DNA from: Ehretia macrophylla
Lineage: Eukaryota; Streptophyta; Magnoliopsida; Boraginales; Ehretiaceae
Length of the DNA: 64,000 nt
Assembly: GCA_037974665.1 (NCBI GenBank)
Contig: CM075771.1
Coordinates: 42,020,425 to 42,084,424, forward strand
Direction: 5' to 3'
Positions 24,162 to 37,765 of the stretch are shown piece by piece. The stretch's first letter is position 1, and each line of letters starts with the position of its first letter. The notes under the pieces were generated by a model, which was given only the letters and a program-made list of their open reading frames with translations, was not told where the DNA came from and did not search any database. The position numbers and the translations under genes are program-made.

Positions 24162-24788
24162 CTACGTGCTTTTGTGCTTTGCATGAAAGTGGTTGCTATA
24201 TGGATGTTGTGTTTGATTGCAAACTATTCATTTTATTGATGTAAATGACCCCGTTGTAATTTGGGTCTAATTTTGGGATTGTACTATCTATAACCGGACG
24301 AACTTCTTATTTGGTTATTTGCTTTCATTATCTTGAATAGTAGCTATCATAGGCAATTAAACCACTAGGTGAAAAATCAACTAAGTCAATTCTATCTAAT
24401 TCCATTTAGGTGCTTATTTGTAAACTAAAGAATAATAGGTACTTGCATAATAGGAAATTGATAAATAAACGGGACATAGTTATCATGCTAGGCTTATTAA
24501 CCAAATGAGACCTTCAAGATAGATTACTAGGCATATCGGTTGATGAGACAAAATAGGAGTTCTTAATATATTGGATTAATGATTGGAATAATTGAGGTGT
24601 TTAGAAATTAGGTCAAACTAAAAGGTCCTAACTATAGCCGTTATGCTGCCGGTTTTCTGGAGAATTTGTGGAGTTTAGGCTAAAACGTTCAGTGTTAAAC
24701 CCTCTTGAACGATTAAGTACGTGATATGACTTGAATGTTTAGATCACACCCTAGTCTAACCTTCATAGGTCGGGTTTGGGGCGTGACA

Positions 24789-27700
24789 CTGTGCGTCGCG
24801 TAACTCTTTACGGATCAAAAGTTACGGGTACCGGAGCGACGGAGACATGGTCCCAAGCCCCATAGCCTCAGTTTACATGCCCAGCCGCTACGTTAAGCGA
24901 AGTTGTCTTGCCCAAGGTGCCGTGGGATTCGATAATAGAAATGTGAAGGATTAGGATGTCATCCTTTTCGCTGCTCACAATGTACGATCCGGGACAAAAA
25001 AATAGCGCAAAAGATGAAAAGTATCCCTAAACTGATGAAAATGTTTGATTTTAGGCTCCGAAAATAGGAGCAGCCGAGCAGGCTTACTACCCCTGTCGTA
25101 GAGCTATCAGGGAGCTTTCCCACGGTAAGCTGTGCGACGCGTAACTCCTTACAGATCAAAAGTTATGGGCAAAGGAGCGATAGTGACATGGTCCCAAGCC
25201 CCACACCTTCGGTTTGCGGGCCCAGCCTTTACGTGAAGCGAAGATGTCTTGCCCAAGGTGCCGTGGAATTCGATAATAGAAATGTGATGGATTAGGATGT
25301 CGTCATTTTCGCTACTCACGACGTACGATTCGGTACGGAAAAACAGCGCAAAAGAAGAAAAGTGTCCCTAAACTGCTGGAAATGTTTGATTTTGGGCTCC
25401 AAAAAGAGGCGCAGGCGAGCAGACTTGCTGCCCTTGTCCTAAAGCTCTCGGAGAGCTTTCCAACGGTATGCTGTGCGCCGCGTAACTCCTTACAGATCAA
25501 AAGTTATGGGTACCGGGGCGAAAAAGACCTGGTCCCAAGCCCCACGCCCTCGGCTTGTGGGCCCAGCCTCTACGTGAAGCAAAATTACCTTGCCCAAGGA
25601 CCCGTGGGATTCGATAATAGAAATCTGATGGATTAGGTTGTCGTCTTTTTTGCGGTTCACGACGTACGATCCGCGACGAAAAAACAGTGCAAAAGAAGAA
25701 AAGTGTCCCAAAACTGATGAAAACGTTCGATTTTATGCTTCGAAAATAGGCGCAGCCTAGAGGAATTGCTTCTGCCGTCGTAGAGCTCTCGGAGAGCTTT
25801 CCAACGGTATGCTGTGCGTCGCGTAAATCCTTACAGATCATAAGTTATGGGCACCGGAGCGACGGAGACCTGGTCCCAAGCCCCACGCCTTCGGTTTGCG
25901 GGCCCAGCCTCTACGTGAAGCAAAGATGTCTTGCCCAAGGTGTCGTGGGATTTGATAATAGAAATGTGATGGATTAGGTTGTCGTCCTTTTCGCTGCTCA
26001 CGAGGTACGATCCGGTAAGGAAAAATAGCGCAAAAGAAGAAAAGTGTCCCTAAACTGATGAAAATGTTTGATTTTGGGCTCCAAAAATAGGCGCAGCCAA
26101 GCAGACTTCCTACCCCCGTCATAGAGCTCTCGGAGAGCTTTCTAACGGTATGTTGTGCGTCGCGTAACTCCTTATGGATCAAAAGTTATGGGTACCAGGG
26201 CGATAAAGACCTGGTCCCAAGCCCCACGCCCTCGGCTTGTAGGCCCTGCCTCTACGTGAAGCGAAGTTGTCTTGCCCAACGTACCGTGGGATTCGATAAT
26301 AAAAATGTGATGGATTAGGTTGTCATCCTTTTCGCAGCTCACGATACACGATCTGGGACGAAAAAATAGCGCAAAAGTAGAAAAGTGTCCCGAAAATGAT
26401 GAAAACATTTGATTTTGGGCTTCGAAAACGGGTGCAGATGAGTAGGCTTGCTGCCTTCGTCGTAGAGCTCTCGGAGAGGTTTCCAACGGTATGTCGTGTG
26501 ACGCTTAACTCCTTACAAATCAAAAGTTATGGGCAAAGGAGCGACGGAGACCTGGTCCCAAGCCCCAAGCCCTCGGTTTGTGGGCCCAGCCTTTACGTGA
26601 AGCGAAGTTGTCTTGCCCAAGGTGCCATTGGATTTGATAATAGAAATGTGATGGATTAGGTTGCTGTCCCTTTCTAGGCTCATGACGTACGATCCGGGAC
26701 AGAAAAACATCGCAAAAGAAAAAAGTGTCCCGAAACTGATGAAAATGTTCGATTTTGGGCTACGAAAATAGGTGCAGCCAAGTAGGCTTTTTGCCCCTGT
26801 CATAGAGCTCTCAGAGAGCTTTCCAACGGTATGCTATGCGCCGCGTGACGCCTTACGGATCAAAAGTTATGGGTACCGGAGCGACAGAGACCTGGTCCCA
26901 AGCCCCACGCCCTCAATTAGCGGGCCCAGCCTCTACGTGAAGCAAAGTTTTCTTGCCCAAGGTACCGTGGGCTTTGATAATAGAAACGTGATGGATTAGA
27001 TTGTCATCCTTTTCGCTGCTCACGACGTACGATCTGGGATAAAAAAACAGCACCAAAGAAGGAAAGTGTCCCGAAACTGATGAAAATGTTCAATTTTGGG
27101 CTGCGAAAATAGGCGCAGCTGAGCGGACTTGCCACTGCCGTCGTAGAGTTCTTGGAGAGCTTTCCAACGGTATGTTGTGCACTGCGTAACTCCTTACGGA
27201 TCAAAAGTTATGGGTACCGGAGGGACAGAGACCTGGTCCCAAGCCCCACGCCCACGGTTTGCGGGCAAGCCTCTACGTGAAGCGAAGTTGTCTTGTCCAA
27301 GGTACCGTGGGATTCGATAATAGAAATGTGATGGATTAGATTGTCGTCCTTTTTGCAGCTCACGACTTACGATCAGGGACGAAAAAACAGCGCAAAAGAA
27401 GAAAAGTGTCCTAAAACTGATGGAAACGTTCTATTTTGGGCTTCGAAAATAGGCGCAGCCGAGCGGGCCTGTTGCCGTCATTGTAGAGCTCTCGAAGAGC
27501 TTTCCAACGGTATACTGTGCGCCGCGTAAATCCTTACAGATCAAAAGTTATGGGCACCGAAGCGACAGATACCTAGTCACAAGTGCCACGCCCTCGGTTT
27601 GCGGGCCCAACCTCTACGTCAAGTGAAGTTTTCATGCCCAAGGTGTCGTGGGATTCGGTAATAGAAATGTGATTGATTAGGTTGTCGTCCATTTCGCGGC

Positions 27701-30019
27701 TAACGACGTACGATCCGGGATGAAAAAACAGCACAAAAGAAGAAAAGTGTCCCGAAATTGATGAAAGCGTTTGATTTTGGTCTTGGAAAATAGGTGCAGC
27801 CAAGCAGGCTAGTTGCCCCCATCGTAGAGCTCTCAGAGAGCTTTCCAACGGTATGTTGTACGACGCGTAACTCCTTACGGATCAAAAGTTATGGGCAAAG
27901 GAGCGACGGAGACCTGGTCCCAAGCCCCACGGTCTCAGTTTGCGGGCCCAGCCTCTAGGTGAAGCGAAGTTGTCTTGCCCAGATTGCTGTGGGATTCAAT
28001 AATAGAAATGTGATGGATTAGGTTTTTGGCCTTTTCGCGGCTCACGACGTACGATCCGGGACCAAAAAACAGCAGAAAAGAAGAAAAGTGTCCTGAAACT
28101 AATGAAAACGTTCGATTTTGGGCTTCGAAAACAGGCACAGCTGAGCGGGCTTGCTGCCTTCATCGTGGAACTCTCAGAGAGCTTTCCAACGGTATGCTGT
28201 GCACCGCGTAAATCCTTACGGATCAAAAGTTATGGGTACCGGAGCGACGGAGACCTAGTCCCAAGCCCCACGCCCTCGATTTGCGGGCCCAACCTCTACA
28301 TTAAGCGAAGTTGTCTTGCCCAAGGTGCCGTGGGATTGGATAATAGAAATGTGATGGATTAGGTTGTCGTCCTTTTCTAGGCTCAAGACGTACGATCCGG
28401 GGCAAAAAAATAGTGCAAAAGTAGAAAAGTTTCCCAAAATAGATGAAAATGTTCGATTTTGGGCTCCGAAAATATGCACAGCTGAGCAGGCTTGTTGCCC
28501 CTGTCGTAGAGCTCTCGGAGAGCTTTCCAATGGTATGTTGTGCGCCACGTAACTCCTTAAGGATCAAAAGTTATGGGCACCAGAGCGACAGATACCTGGT
28601 CACAAGGCCCACGCCCTCGGTTTGCTGGCCCAACTTCTACGTGAAGTGAAGTTGTCATGCCCAAGGTGTCATGGTATTCAGTAATAGAAATGTGTTTGAT
28701 TAGGTTGTCGTCCTTTTTGCGGCTGACGACGTACGATCGGGGATGAAAAAATAACACAAAAGAAGAAAAGTGTCCCAAAACTGATGAAAACGTTTGATTT
28801 TGGGCACCGAAAATAGGCGCAGCCAAGCAAGCTGGCTGCCCCCATCGTATAGCTCTCAGAGAGCTTTCCAACGGTATGTTGTATGATGCGTAACTCCTTA
28901 CGGATCAAAAGTTATGGGCAAAGGAGCGACGGAGACCTGGTCCCAAGCACCATGCCCTCGGTTTGCGGGCTCAGCCTCTACGTGAAGTGAAGTTGTCTTG
29001 CCTAAGGTGCCGTGCGATTCAATAATAGAAATGTGGTGGATTAGGTTGTCATCCTTTTCTAGGCTCACGACGTACGATCCAGGACTGAAAAACAACGCAA
29101 AAGAAGAAAAGTGTCCCGAAACTGATGAAAATGTTCAATTTTGGGCTCCGAAAATAGGCGCAGCTGAGCAGGGTTGCCGCCCCCGTCGTAGAGCTCTCGG
29201 AGAGCTTTCCAACGGTATGCTGTGCACCGTTCAACTCCTTACAGATCAAAAGTTATGGGCACCGAAGCGACGGAGACCTGGTCCCAAGCCCCACGCCCTC
29301 GGTTTGCAGGCCCAGCCTCTACGTGAAGCAAAGTTGTCTTGCCCAAGGTGCCGTGGGATTGGATAATAGAAATGTGATGGATTAGATTGTCGTCCTTTTC
29401 GCTGCTCACGACATACGATCCGGGATGAAAAAATAGCGCAAAAGCAGAAAAATTTCCTAAAACATATGAAAATGTTCGATTTTGGGCTCCGAAAATATGC
29501 GCAGCCAAAAAGCTTGCTGCCCCCGTCGTAGGGCACTCGAAGAGCTTTCCAACGGTATGCTGTGTGCCGCATAACTCCTTAATGATCAAAAGTTATGGGC
29601 ACCGGAGCGACAGATACTTGGTCACAAGCCCCACGCCCTCAGTTTGTTGGCCCAGCCTCTACATGAAGTAAAGTTGTCATGCCCAAGGTGTCGTAGGATT
29701 CGGTAATATAAATGTGATTCATTAGGTTGTCATCCTTTTCGCGGCTGACGATGTACGATCTGGGATGAAAAAATAGTGCAAAAAAAGAAAAGTGTACCGA
29801 AACTGATGAAAATGTTGATTTTGGGCTCGAAAAACAGGCGCAACCAAGCAAGCTGGCTACCCCGGTCGTAGAGCTCTCGGAGAGTTTTCAAACGGTATGA
29901 TGTGCGACGCGTAACTCTTTACGGATCAAAAGTAATGGGCAAAGGAGCGACGGAGGCCTGGTCCCAAGCCCCATGCCCTCGGTTTGCGGGCCCAGCCTCT
30001 ACGTGAAGCAAAGTTGTCT
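24789..30019. repeat. 341-bp satellite, array 2
   Basis: About 15.3 monomers in the same orientation and period as array 1 (anchors 24813, 25154 and on). From about 27.2 kb a distinct monomer variant (TCATGCCCAAGGTGTCGTGG, ATTCGGTAATAG) recurs at 27632, 28655 and 29677. That is every third monomer (1023 and 1022 bp), a local 3-mer higher-order repeat. A second variant, GTAGAAAAGTTTCCC-like, recurs near 28420 and 29445 with the same spacing. Confidence 0.95.
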
Positions 30020-30370
30020 TGTGAGGCCCAACCTCGATTTGCATGTGATACCTCGTTTCATGTGCCCTAACCTAGAATTGCGTGCCTTGACCTAGGTTTA
30101 AGAGTCTTGTCTCATTTTATGTGCCTTGCATCGAATTACGTGCATTCATTTAGGGTTGCGTGCATTTGCTTGGGAAACATGCATTCATCTTGCTGTTTGT
30201 GCTTTACCTCGTAGTGTGTGCCCTAAACCTAGAAAAGTGTGCCCACACGCTAATCAAGAAAGCATCTTACACGAAGCACTAGGTTATTAATTAATCCTAC
30301 AAATTCCACTAACTAATATTATAATCCTAAATCAACTCACTAGAAGACAAAATTTTACCAAAAGCTAAAC

Positions 30371-30440
30371 ATTCTTATTCTTTATTCTTTGTTCTTTATT
30401 CTTTATTCTTTGTTCTTTATTCTTTATTCTTTATTCTTTT
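30371..30440 (+). repeat. ATTCTTT heptamer microsatellite in A2
   Basis: About ten tandem copies of TTCTTTA/TTCTTTG. A1 (near 4295-4330) and A4 (near 48558-48592) have only a few copies at the same LTR position, so this is a local expansion. Confidence 0.9.
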
Positions 30441-32899
30441 GCATATTCCAAGCACACACAATAAAATAATGCTCAAAACATAACAAAATTCAGATTTGAA
30501 CATTGCTTTGGCCGACCATATGATGCAAGTTGACAAACCTTTGCATAAATTAAAACTAAGCCTAGATAAACTATGACATAATCACTTCAAACAATGCATA
30601 GAAAGCTCCAAAAATACCCTACCATACATGCTTATCTCGGCCTCCTCACCATTGTGTCTCCTCACAATTCAAATTGCTCAACATAACAACACAAAATCAG
30701 AATTTTGAGAGCATAGGGCCGAGACACACACACAAACATTTCATTTTCCTCAAAACATTCTCTCTTTCTCTCATCTTCTCTCACCCTCTCGGCCATGGTT
30801 GCTTCATGACTCTCCATAGCTTAAGCTCATCTCCTAAGGTTCACCTAGGCACACAAGACTCTAGGAAGCTCGACCAAGCAAGCAAGAAGCCAGAAACGCA
30901 TGCAAGCACACAAAACCCCTTCATTTTGGCCCTAGGTATGTTTGATAGCTTTTCTTTCATCTCCCTTTTGTTCTAACCACATACACATACTAAGAACATG
31001 ATAACTCAGCTAGGAATTAAGGAAATCAAGCAATCTCTCTCGGCCAAGGAAGGAGAAAAGACCTTTTTGTGCATCTCCAAGAATTTTGAGCGTCATTTGT
31101 CATCAATAGGCTAAGGTGAGGGCTAAAACTCTTTTAAAAGCTTTCAAAAACCACATGCATGCCTTCATATGTCTACATTTACCTCTGTACTTGTTGTATA
31201 TGTGTGTACATGAGCTTATGTAACCATGCATGGCAAGATACTTGGTTAGAACCTGAAGATAGGTAAAATCGCGTAGCTGGCAGATTTCTGACTTGGTAGA
31301 GCGAGGTGCATTTGACCTAGTAAATGATGTTGAAAGTGAGTAAAAATTGGTAGGCGTCTAGTTTTGCTAGTTCTGAGAATTTTTCGTAAAATATGCCAAG
31401 GCCAATTTTGACTCTAAGGTCTCCAAAATGGCAAAACATCGAAAGGTGTCTAAATCTGGAAAATCTGGGAAAATGGAGCAGGTTTTTGGCAGTTCACTAT
31501 TCTTGTAGAACGAAACAGTTTTGACATAGTAAATGATATTTAAAATCCATGAAATTTGGTAGGTTGATATATTTTTCAGTTCTGGACATTTTTGTCAGAA
31601 ATAGACTAAAGCTAAATCTGACCCTAAGACCCTAAAAAATGGAAAGTATTGAAATATGTATGAATCTGGACTATTTTGCGTAGTCTCACGGTTTTAGCTA
31701 TAACTCTTGAATCCGAACTCCAAATGATACGATGTTTGTTTCTGGATTTAAATCACTCATTAAGCTTTAATTTGAGATTTTTTTCACTGGAATTGGAGAT
31801 TGTTTCCTTGTCTAAATGATTGTGAGAAAACAGACCATTGCAGTGAGGTTTTTATTTAGTGATATGCTTTGAAAAATATTGTAACTTCTCTTGTGGTATT
31901 GAATGCTTGGGATTGTGGCACTTGGATGTTGTGTGGACTATTTTGGATGATTGAGGATGTTTTAATTAATTGATGCATGGCTTGGGTTTAATTACGTGAC
32001 AACTTGCAGCTTAATCACATGTGTAACCATGAATTGAAACCCTATTGACTATGAAAACTCGCTAAGTGTTGATCCTATGGTTATTGTGTCTAATTGTGTG
32101 ATTAGTGGGCTGCCTAATAAATTTTAAGTATGCTTGAAATGTGATTCCCAATGATTACTTGTTGATAAGTAGACTTTTCTTGCACCCGATCCCATGTAAA
32201 CGTCGTTGCATGCTTGTATAAACTTATTACTTGATTACGTGAACCCCGAAATGAGTTATATGACTTGATTTACATGTGTTATATGGCTGCCCATTTAATA
32301 TTCACATACATCCATGTGTATTACAAGTGAAATTAAATGTCAAAGCATGCCTTGTGTGTTTACTTGTCAACATGCGATCTTATAACTGCTTGAAGGCAAC
32401 CTACTTTGTTGTCCTATGTGATATGTTAAATGTTAAATGTTATAAATGTGCATTGCATACAAGGTTGCAACCTTTCATTGTGGCATGGTAGCGTTTCACG
32501 AACGCCGGGCCGCATAGGGCTTGCCGGTGCTCCCGTGACTACCATGGTCCAATTCTCTCTCTCGCTTGGCATTCCACCCTCGGAGAGTTGGGTCATAGGT
32601 TTTCGGGGTACATTCAGAGTATACCCAATTGGGAGCGATAAGTGGATTATTGAAGTCGGCCGCAACCATCGTTATCGAAAATGATATTGAGATTAAATGC
32701 TCACTGTATCCTTGAAATGATTGGTAATTGTATCTTCTGCTCAATTTGATTCATATACTTTGCGTACCTTACTACTTGTGATATGTGACATGTTTTTAAA
32801 AGGGGATTTTCATAAGTTCAACTGGAAAATGAGTTTCAAAACATATTTCTCGTTCCCCCTTGCTGAGTTCATAAGGACTCACCCTCTTTTATCATCACA

Positions 32900-32962
32900 G
32901 GTGAAGAAGATCAAGAACAGGTACCCGAGGATAATGTGCCTATTGATGACTCCTTGGAGTGA
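32900..32962 (+). other. Acidic micro-frame after CAG|G in A2
   Basis: ATCATCACAG|G precedes 20 codons and TGA, the same length as A1. The frame contains GEEDQEQVPEDNVPIDDSLE, more acidic than in A1. The frame and stop survive although A2 is the most diverged A copy. Only weak evidence of coding. Confidence 0.3.
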
Positions 32963-33588
32963 TTACCTGCCCTACGTGCCTTACTTGACTGTGGTCATTT
33001 TGTGAACGATATGTTTGTTTTGAAGATTATCTCTTATGTTGTTTGTCGTTGTTATTGTAAAAGACCCCCTTTGTAATTTGGGGTTTAATTTTGATTTGTA
33101 CTGATTATAACTAGACAGATACCCTATTTGATCGTTTTGCTACTTGATTAGTAACTACTATAGGCTTATGAAGTATTAGGCAAAGGGCTAAGTAAAATGA
33201 ATCCATCCAATCTTAAACATGTACTCATTTGTAAGCTAAGATCAACAGGTACTTGTTTAACAGGAATTGACACATAAACGAGACATAGTTTCCATGCTAG
33301 GTGTTAATCAAATGAGACTTGAGATAAATAGTAGACATATCAATTGGTGATAAATAGTAACCTTAGTTGGAATCAAATTTGAGATTGAATATTTCGAGGC
33401 ATTTAGAAAATCAGGTCAAACTAAGAAGCCAATTACAGCCGTTATGCTGCTAGTTTTTTGGAGAATTTTTGGAGTTCTAGTCTAACGGATAAGCTTAATC
33501 TTCATTAATCAGTTATAGTCGTAAAAGAAGGTGAATGATTAGATCACACCCTAGTCTAACCTCCATAGGTCGGGTTGGGGGCGTGATA

Positions 33589-36500
33589 GCAGCCGAGCAG
33601 GCTTGCTGCCCCCGCCGTAGAGCTCTCGGAGAGCTTTCGAACGGTATGATGTGCGACGCGTAACTCCTTATGGATAAAACGTTATGGGCAAAGGAGCGAC
33701 GGAGACCTGGTCCCAAGCCCCACGCTCTAGGTTTGCGGACCCAGCCTCTACGTGAAGCGAAGTTGTCTTGTCCTAGGTGCCGTGGGATTCGATAATAGAA
33801 ATGTGATGGATTAGGTTGTCATCCTTTTCTAGGCTCACGACATACGATCCAGGAAGGGAAAACAACATAAATGAAGAAAAGTGTCCCAAAACTGAAGAAA
33901 ATGTTCGATTTTGGGCTCCAAAAACAGGCACAGCCGAGCAGGCTTGCTACCCCCATCATACTACTCTCGGAGAGCTTTCCAACGGTATGCTGTGCGCTGC
34001 GTAACTCCTTACGGATCAAAAGTTATGGTCACTAGAGCGATGGAGACCTGGTCCTAAGCCCCACGCCCTCGGTTTGTAGGCCCAGCCTCTACATGAAGCG
34101 AAGTTGTCAAGCCCTAGGTGTCGTGGGATTCGATAAGAGTTATGTGAAAGATTAGGCTGCCGTCCTTTTCTAGGCTCACAACGTACAATTCGGGAAGGAA
34201 AAACAGCGCAAAAGAATAAAAGTGTCCCAAAATTGATGAAAACGTTCGATTTTGAGCTATGAAAATAGGCGCAATCGAGCAGGCTTGCTGCCCCAGTCGT
34301 AGAGCTCCCGGAGAGCTTTCCAATGGTATGCTATGCACCGCGTAACTCCTTATGGATCAAAAGTTATGGGCACTGGAGCGATGGAGACCTAGTCCCAAGC
34401 CCTACACCCTCGGTTTGCGGTCCCAGCCTCTACGTGAAGTGAAGTTGTCTTGCCCAAGGTGCCATGAGATTTGGTAATAGAAATGTGATGGATTAGCTTG
34501 TCGTCCTTTTCAAGGCTCACGACGTACGATCTGGGATGAAAAAATAGCGCAAAAGAATAAAAGTGTCCCGAAACTAATGAAAACGTTCAATTTTGGGCTT
34601 CGAAAATAGGCGCAGCGGAGCGGGCTTGCTGCTCCCGTCATAGCGCTCTCGGAGAGTTTCCAATGGCATGTTGTGCGCCGCGTAAGTCCTAACGGATCAA
34701 AAGTTATGGGCACCGGAGCGACGGAGACCTAGTCCCAAGCCCAACGCCCTCGGTTTGCGGGCCCAGCCTCTACGTTAAGCGAAGTTGTCTTGCCCAAGGT
34801 ACCATAGAATTCGATAATAGAAATGTGATTTATTAGGTTGTCGTCCTTTTCGCTACTCACGACGTACGATCCGGGATGAAAAAACATCGCAAAAGTAGAA
34901 AAGTTTCCCAAAATAGACGAAAACGTTCAATTTTGGGCTCCAAAAATATAAGTAGCCGAGCAAGCTTGCTGCCCCCGTCGTAGAGCTCTCAGAGAGCTTT
35001 CCAACAGTATGCTGTTAGCCGCGTAACTCCTTACGGATCAAAAGTTATGGGCACCGAAGCGACGGAGACATAGTCCCAAGCCCCACGCCCTCGGTTTGTG
35101 GGCCCACCCTCTATCTGAAGCGAAGTTGTTTTTCCCAAGGTGCCGTGGGATTCGATAATAGAAATTCGATGGATTAGGTTCTCATACTTTTCGCTACTCA
35201 CGACGTACAATCCGGGATGAAAAAACAGCGCAAAAGAAGAAAGTATCCCTAAACTGATGAAAATGTTTGCTTTTGGGCTCTGAAAACAGGCGCAGCCGAG
35301 CATGCTTGCTGTCCTCGTCGTAGAGCACCCAGAGAACTTTCCAACGGTATGCTGTGCGATGCGGAACTCCTTACGGATCAAAAGTTATGGGCAAAGGAGC
35401 GATAGAGACCCGGTCCCAAGCCCCATGCCCTCAGTTTGCGAGCCCAGCCTTTACGTGAAGCGAAGTTGTCTTGCCCAAGGTGCCATGGGATTCGATAATA
35501 GAAATGTGATGGATTAGGTTGTCGTCCTTTGTAGGCTCACAACGTACGATCCGGAATGGAAAAATAGCACAAAAGAAGAAAAGTGTCCCGAAACTAATGA
35601 AAATGTTCAATTTTGGGCTTCAAAAATAGGCGCAGCCAAGCAGGCTTGCTGCCGCAGTCGTAGAGCTCCCAGAGAGCTTTTCAACGGTAGGCTGTGCACC
35701 ACGTAAATCCTTACAGATCAAAAGTTATGGGCACCGGAGCGACGAAGACCTAGTCCCAAGCCCCACGCCCTCGGTTTGTGGACCCAACCTCTACATAAAG
35801 CGAAGTTGTCTTGCCTAAGGTGCCGTGGGATTCGATAATAGAAATGTGATAGATTAGGTTGTCGTCCTTTTCTAGGCTCACAACGTACGATCTGGGACGA
35901 AAAAACAGCGTAAAAGTAGAAAAGTTTCCCAAAATAGATGAAAATGTTCGATTTTGGGCTTCGAAAATATGCACAGCAGAGCGGCCTTGCTACCCCTGTC
36001 GTAGAGCACTCGGGGAGCTTTCCAACTGTATGCTGTGCGCCGCATAACTCCTTAAGAATCAAAAGTTATGGGCACTAGAGCGACAGATACCTGGTCACAA
36101 GCCCCACGCCCTCGGTTTGCGGGCCCAACCTCTACGTCAAGTGAAGTTGTCATGCCCAAGGTGTCGTGGGATTCGGTAATAGAAATATGATTGATTAGGT
36201 TGTCGTCGTTTTCACGGTTGACGACGTACGATCCAGGACGAAAAAATAGCGCAAAAGAAGAAAATTGTCCCGAAACTGATGAAAATGTTTGATTTTGGGC
36301 TCCAAAAATAGGCGCAGCTGAGCAGGCTTGCTTCCCCCGTCGTAGAGCTCTCGGAGAGCTTTCCAACGATATGGTGTGCGATGTGTAACTCCTTACGGAT
36401 CAAAAGATATGGGCAAAGGAGCGACAGAGACCTGGTCCCAATCCCCACGCCCACGGTTTGTGGGTCTAGCCTCTACGTGAAGCTAAGTTGTCTTGCCCTA

Positions 36501-37358
36501 GGTGCTGTGGGATTTGATAATAGAAATGTGATGGATTAGGTTGTCGTCCTTTTCTAGGCTCAAGACATACGATCTGTGAAGGAAAAACATAGCAAAAGAA
36601 GAAAAGTGTCCCAAAATTGATAAAAACGTTCGATTTTTGCTCCAACAACAAGTGCAGCTGAGCAAGCTTGCTGCCCCGATCGTAGTGCTCTTGTAGAGCT
36701 TTCCAACGGTACGCTGTGCACCACGTAACTCCTTATGGATCAAAAGTTATGGGCACCGGAGCGACGGAGACCTGGTCCCAAGCCCCACACCCTCGATTTG
36801 CTGGCCCAGCCTCTACGCGAATCGAAGTTGTCATGCCCTAGGTGCCTTGGGATTCGATAAGAGATATGTGAAGGATTAGGTTGTCGTCCTTTTCTAGGCT
36901 CACGACGTACAATCCGGGAAGGAAAAACAACGTAAAAGAAGAAAAATGTCCCAAAACTGATGAAAAACTTTCGATTTTGGGCTCCGAAAATAGGCGCAGC
37001 TGAGCTGGCTTGCTTCCCCAATCGTTGAGCTCTCGGAGAGCTTTCCAACAGTATGTTGTGCACCGCATAACTCCTTATGGATAAAAAGTTATGGGCATCG
37101 GAGCGACGGAGAATTGGTCCCAAGCCCCACGCCCTCGGTTTGCGGGCCCAGCCTCTGCGTGAATCGAAGTTGTCTTGCCCAAGGTACCGTGGGATTCGAT
37201 AGTAGAAATGTGATGGAATAGGTTATCGTCCTTTTCGCTGCTCACAACGTACGATCCGGGACGAAAAAACAGCGCAAAAGAATAAAACTGTCCCGAAATT
37301 GATGAAAATGTTCGATTTTGGGCTTCGAAAATAGGCGTAGCCGAGTGGGCTTACTGCC
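33589..37358. repeat. 341-bp satellite, array 3
   Basis: About 11 monomers, same orientation. The last monomers before A3 carry private variants (CTCTGCGTGAATCGAAG, GATAGTAGAAATGTGATGG then AATAGG, 37150-37225). These reappear at the start of array 5 (52025-52100 and again ~682 bp later) but which I did not find in array 4. Confidence 0.95.
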
Positions 37359-37765
37359 TGTGAGGCCCAACCCCGAATAACGTGTGTTACCTCGATTTAC
37401 GTGCCCTATCTTGGTTTTCATGCATGCTTCGTCATTCGTGCCTTGACCTAGAATTATGTGCCCTAATCCTCGACTTACATGCCCTAACTTCGAATTACGT
37501 GTGTTACCTCGTTTCGTGTGCCCCGACCTTGAATTGCGTGTCTTAATCTAGATTTAAGAGTTGTACCTCGATTTACGTGCAGTGCATTGAATTATGTGCC
37601 TTGCATCGGTTTACGTGCATTCACTTAGGATTGCGTGCCTTAGTCTTGAAGTACGTGCCTTAGTCATGAAGTACGTGTCTACCTCGTAGTTCGTGTCTAC
37701 CTCGTGATTCGTGCCTCGTACCGATTTCTGTATGTGTCTCGTAGTGCGTGCCCTAGACCTAGGAA
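37359..37765 (+). repeat. ACGTG-core minisatellite at the A3 head
   Basis: About 18 imperfect repeats of 20-25 bp of the form CCTCGAATTACGTGCCTTA, many with an intact ACGTG core. ACGTG is the G-box/ABRE core bound by plant bZIP and bHLH factors. A1 (4009-4180), A2 (30020-30240) and A4 (48204-48425) have shorter versions. Confidence 0.75.

Larger units (their letters stand above)
4009..24788 (+). mobile_element. A1: solo LTR of family A, split by nested elements
   Basis: Starts TGTGAGGCCCGACC and ends GGGGCGTGACA, flanked by CTGTG at 4004-4008 and 24789-24793. This is a perfect 5-bp target duplication, as LTR integrases make. Removing nested C1 (5967-23114 and one CTAGT) leaves about 3.63 kb in two parts, 4009-5966 and 23115-24788. 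No primer-binding site, polypurine tract or coding region is present, so it is best read as a solo LTR. The left part holds imperfect ~20-25-bp repeats with ACGTG cores (4009-4180), and a CT-rich tract (about 4640-4710). The right part holds the palindrome/GGGTCGTAG module (23510-23710) and a CAG|G acidic frame (24099-24161). A2, A3 and A4 are relatives at single-copy size (3.57-3.71 kb). No internal region is seen for any of them. Confidence 0.85.
30020..33588 (+). mobile_element. A2: solo LTR of family A, divergent copy
   Basis: 3569 bp, TGTGAGGCCCAACCTCG to GGGGGCGTGATA. It is collinear with A1, A3 and A4 but clearly more diverged. It lacks the ~190-bp block around GCGGGGGAAAGTGCTAC that follows the GGGTCGTAG module in the others. 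Its flanks do not match (left AAGTTGTCT, right GCAGCC), so no target duplication is left. The two ends probably come from different insertions joined by recombination between LTRs. It has no coding sequence except the short acidic frame at 32900-32962. Confidence 0.85.
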
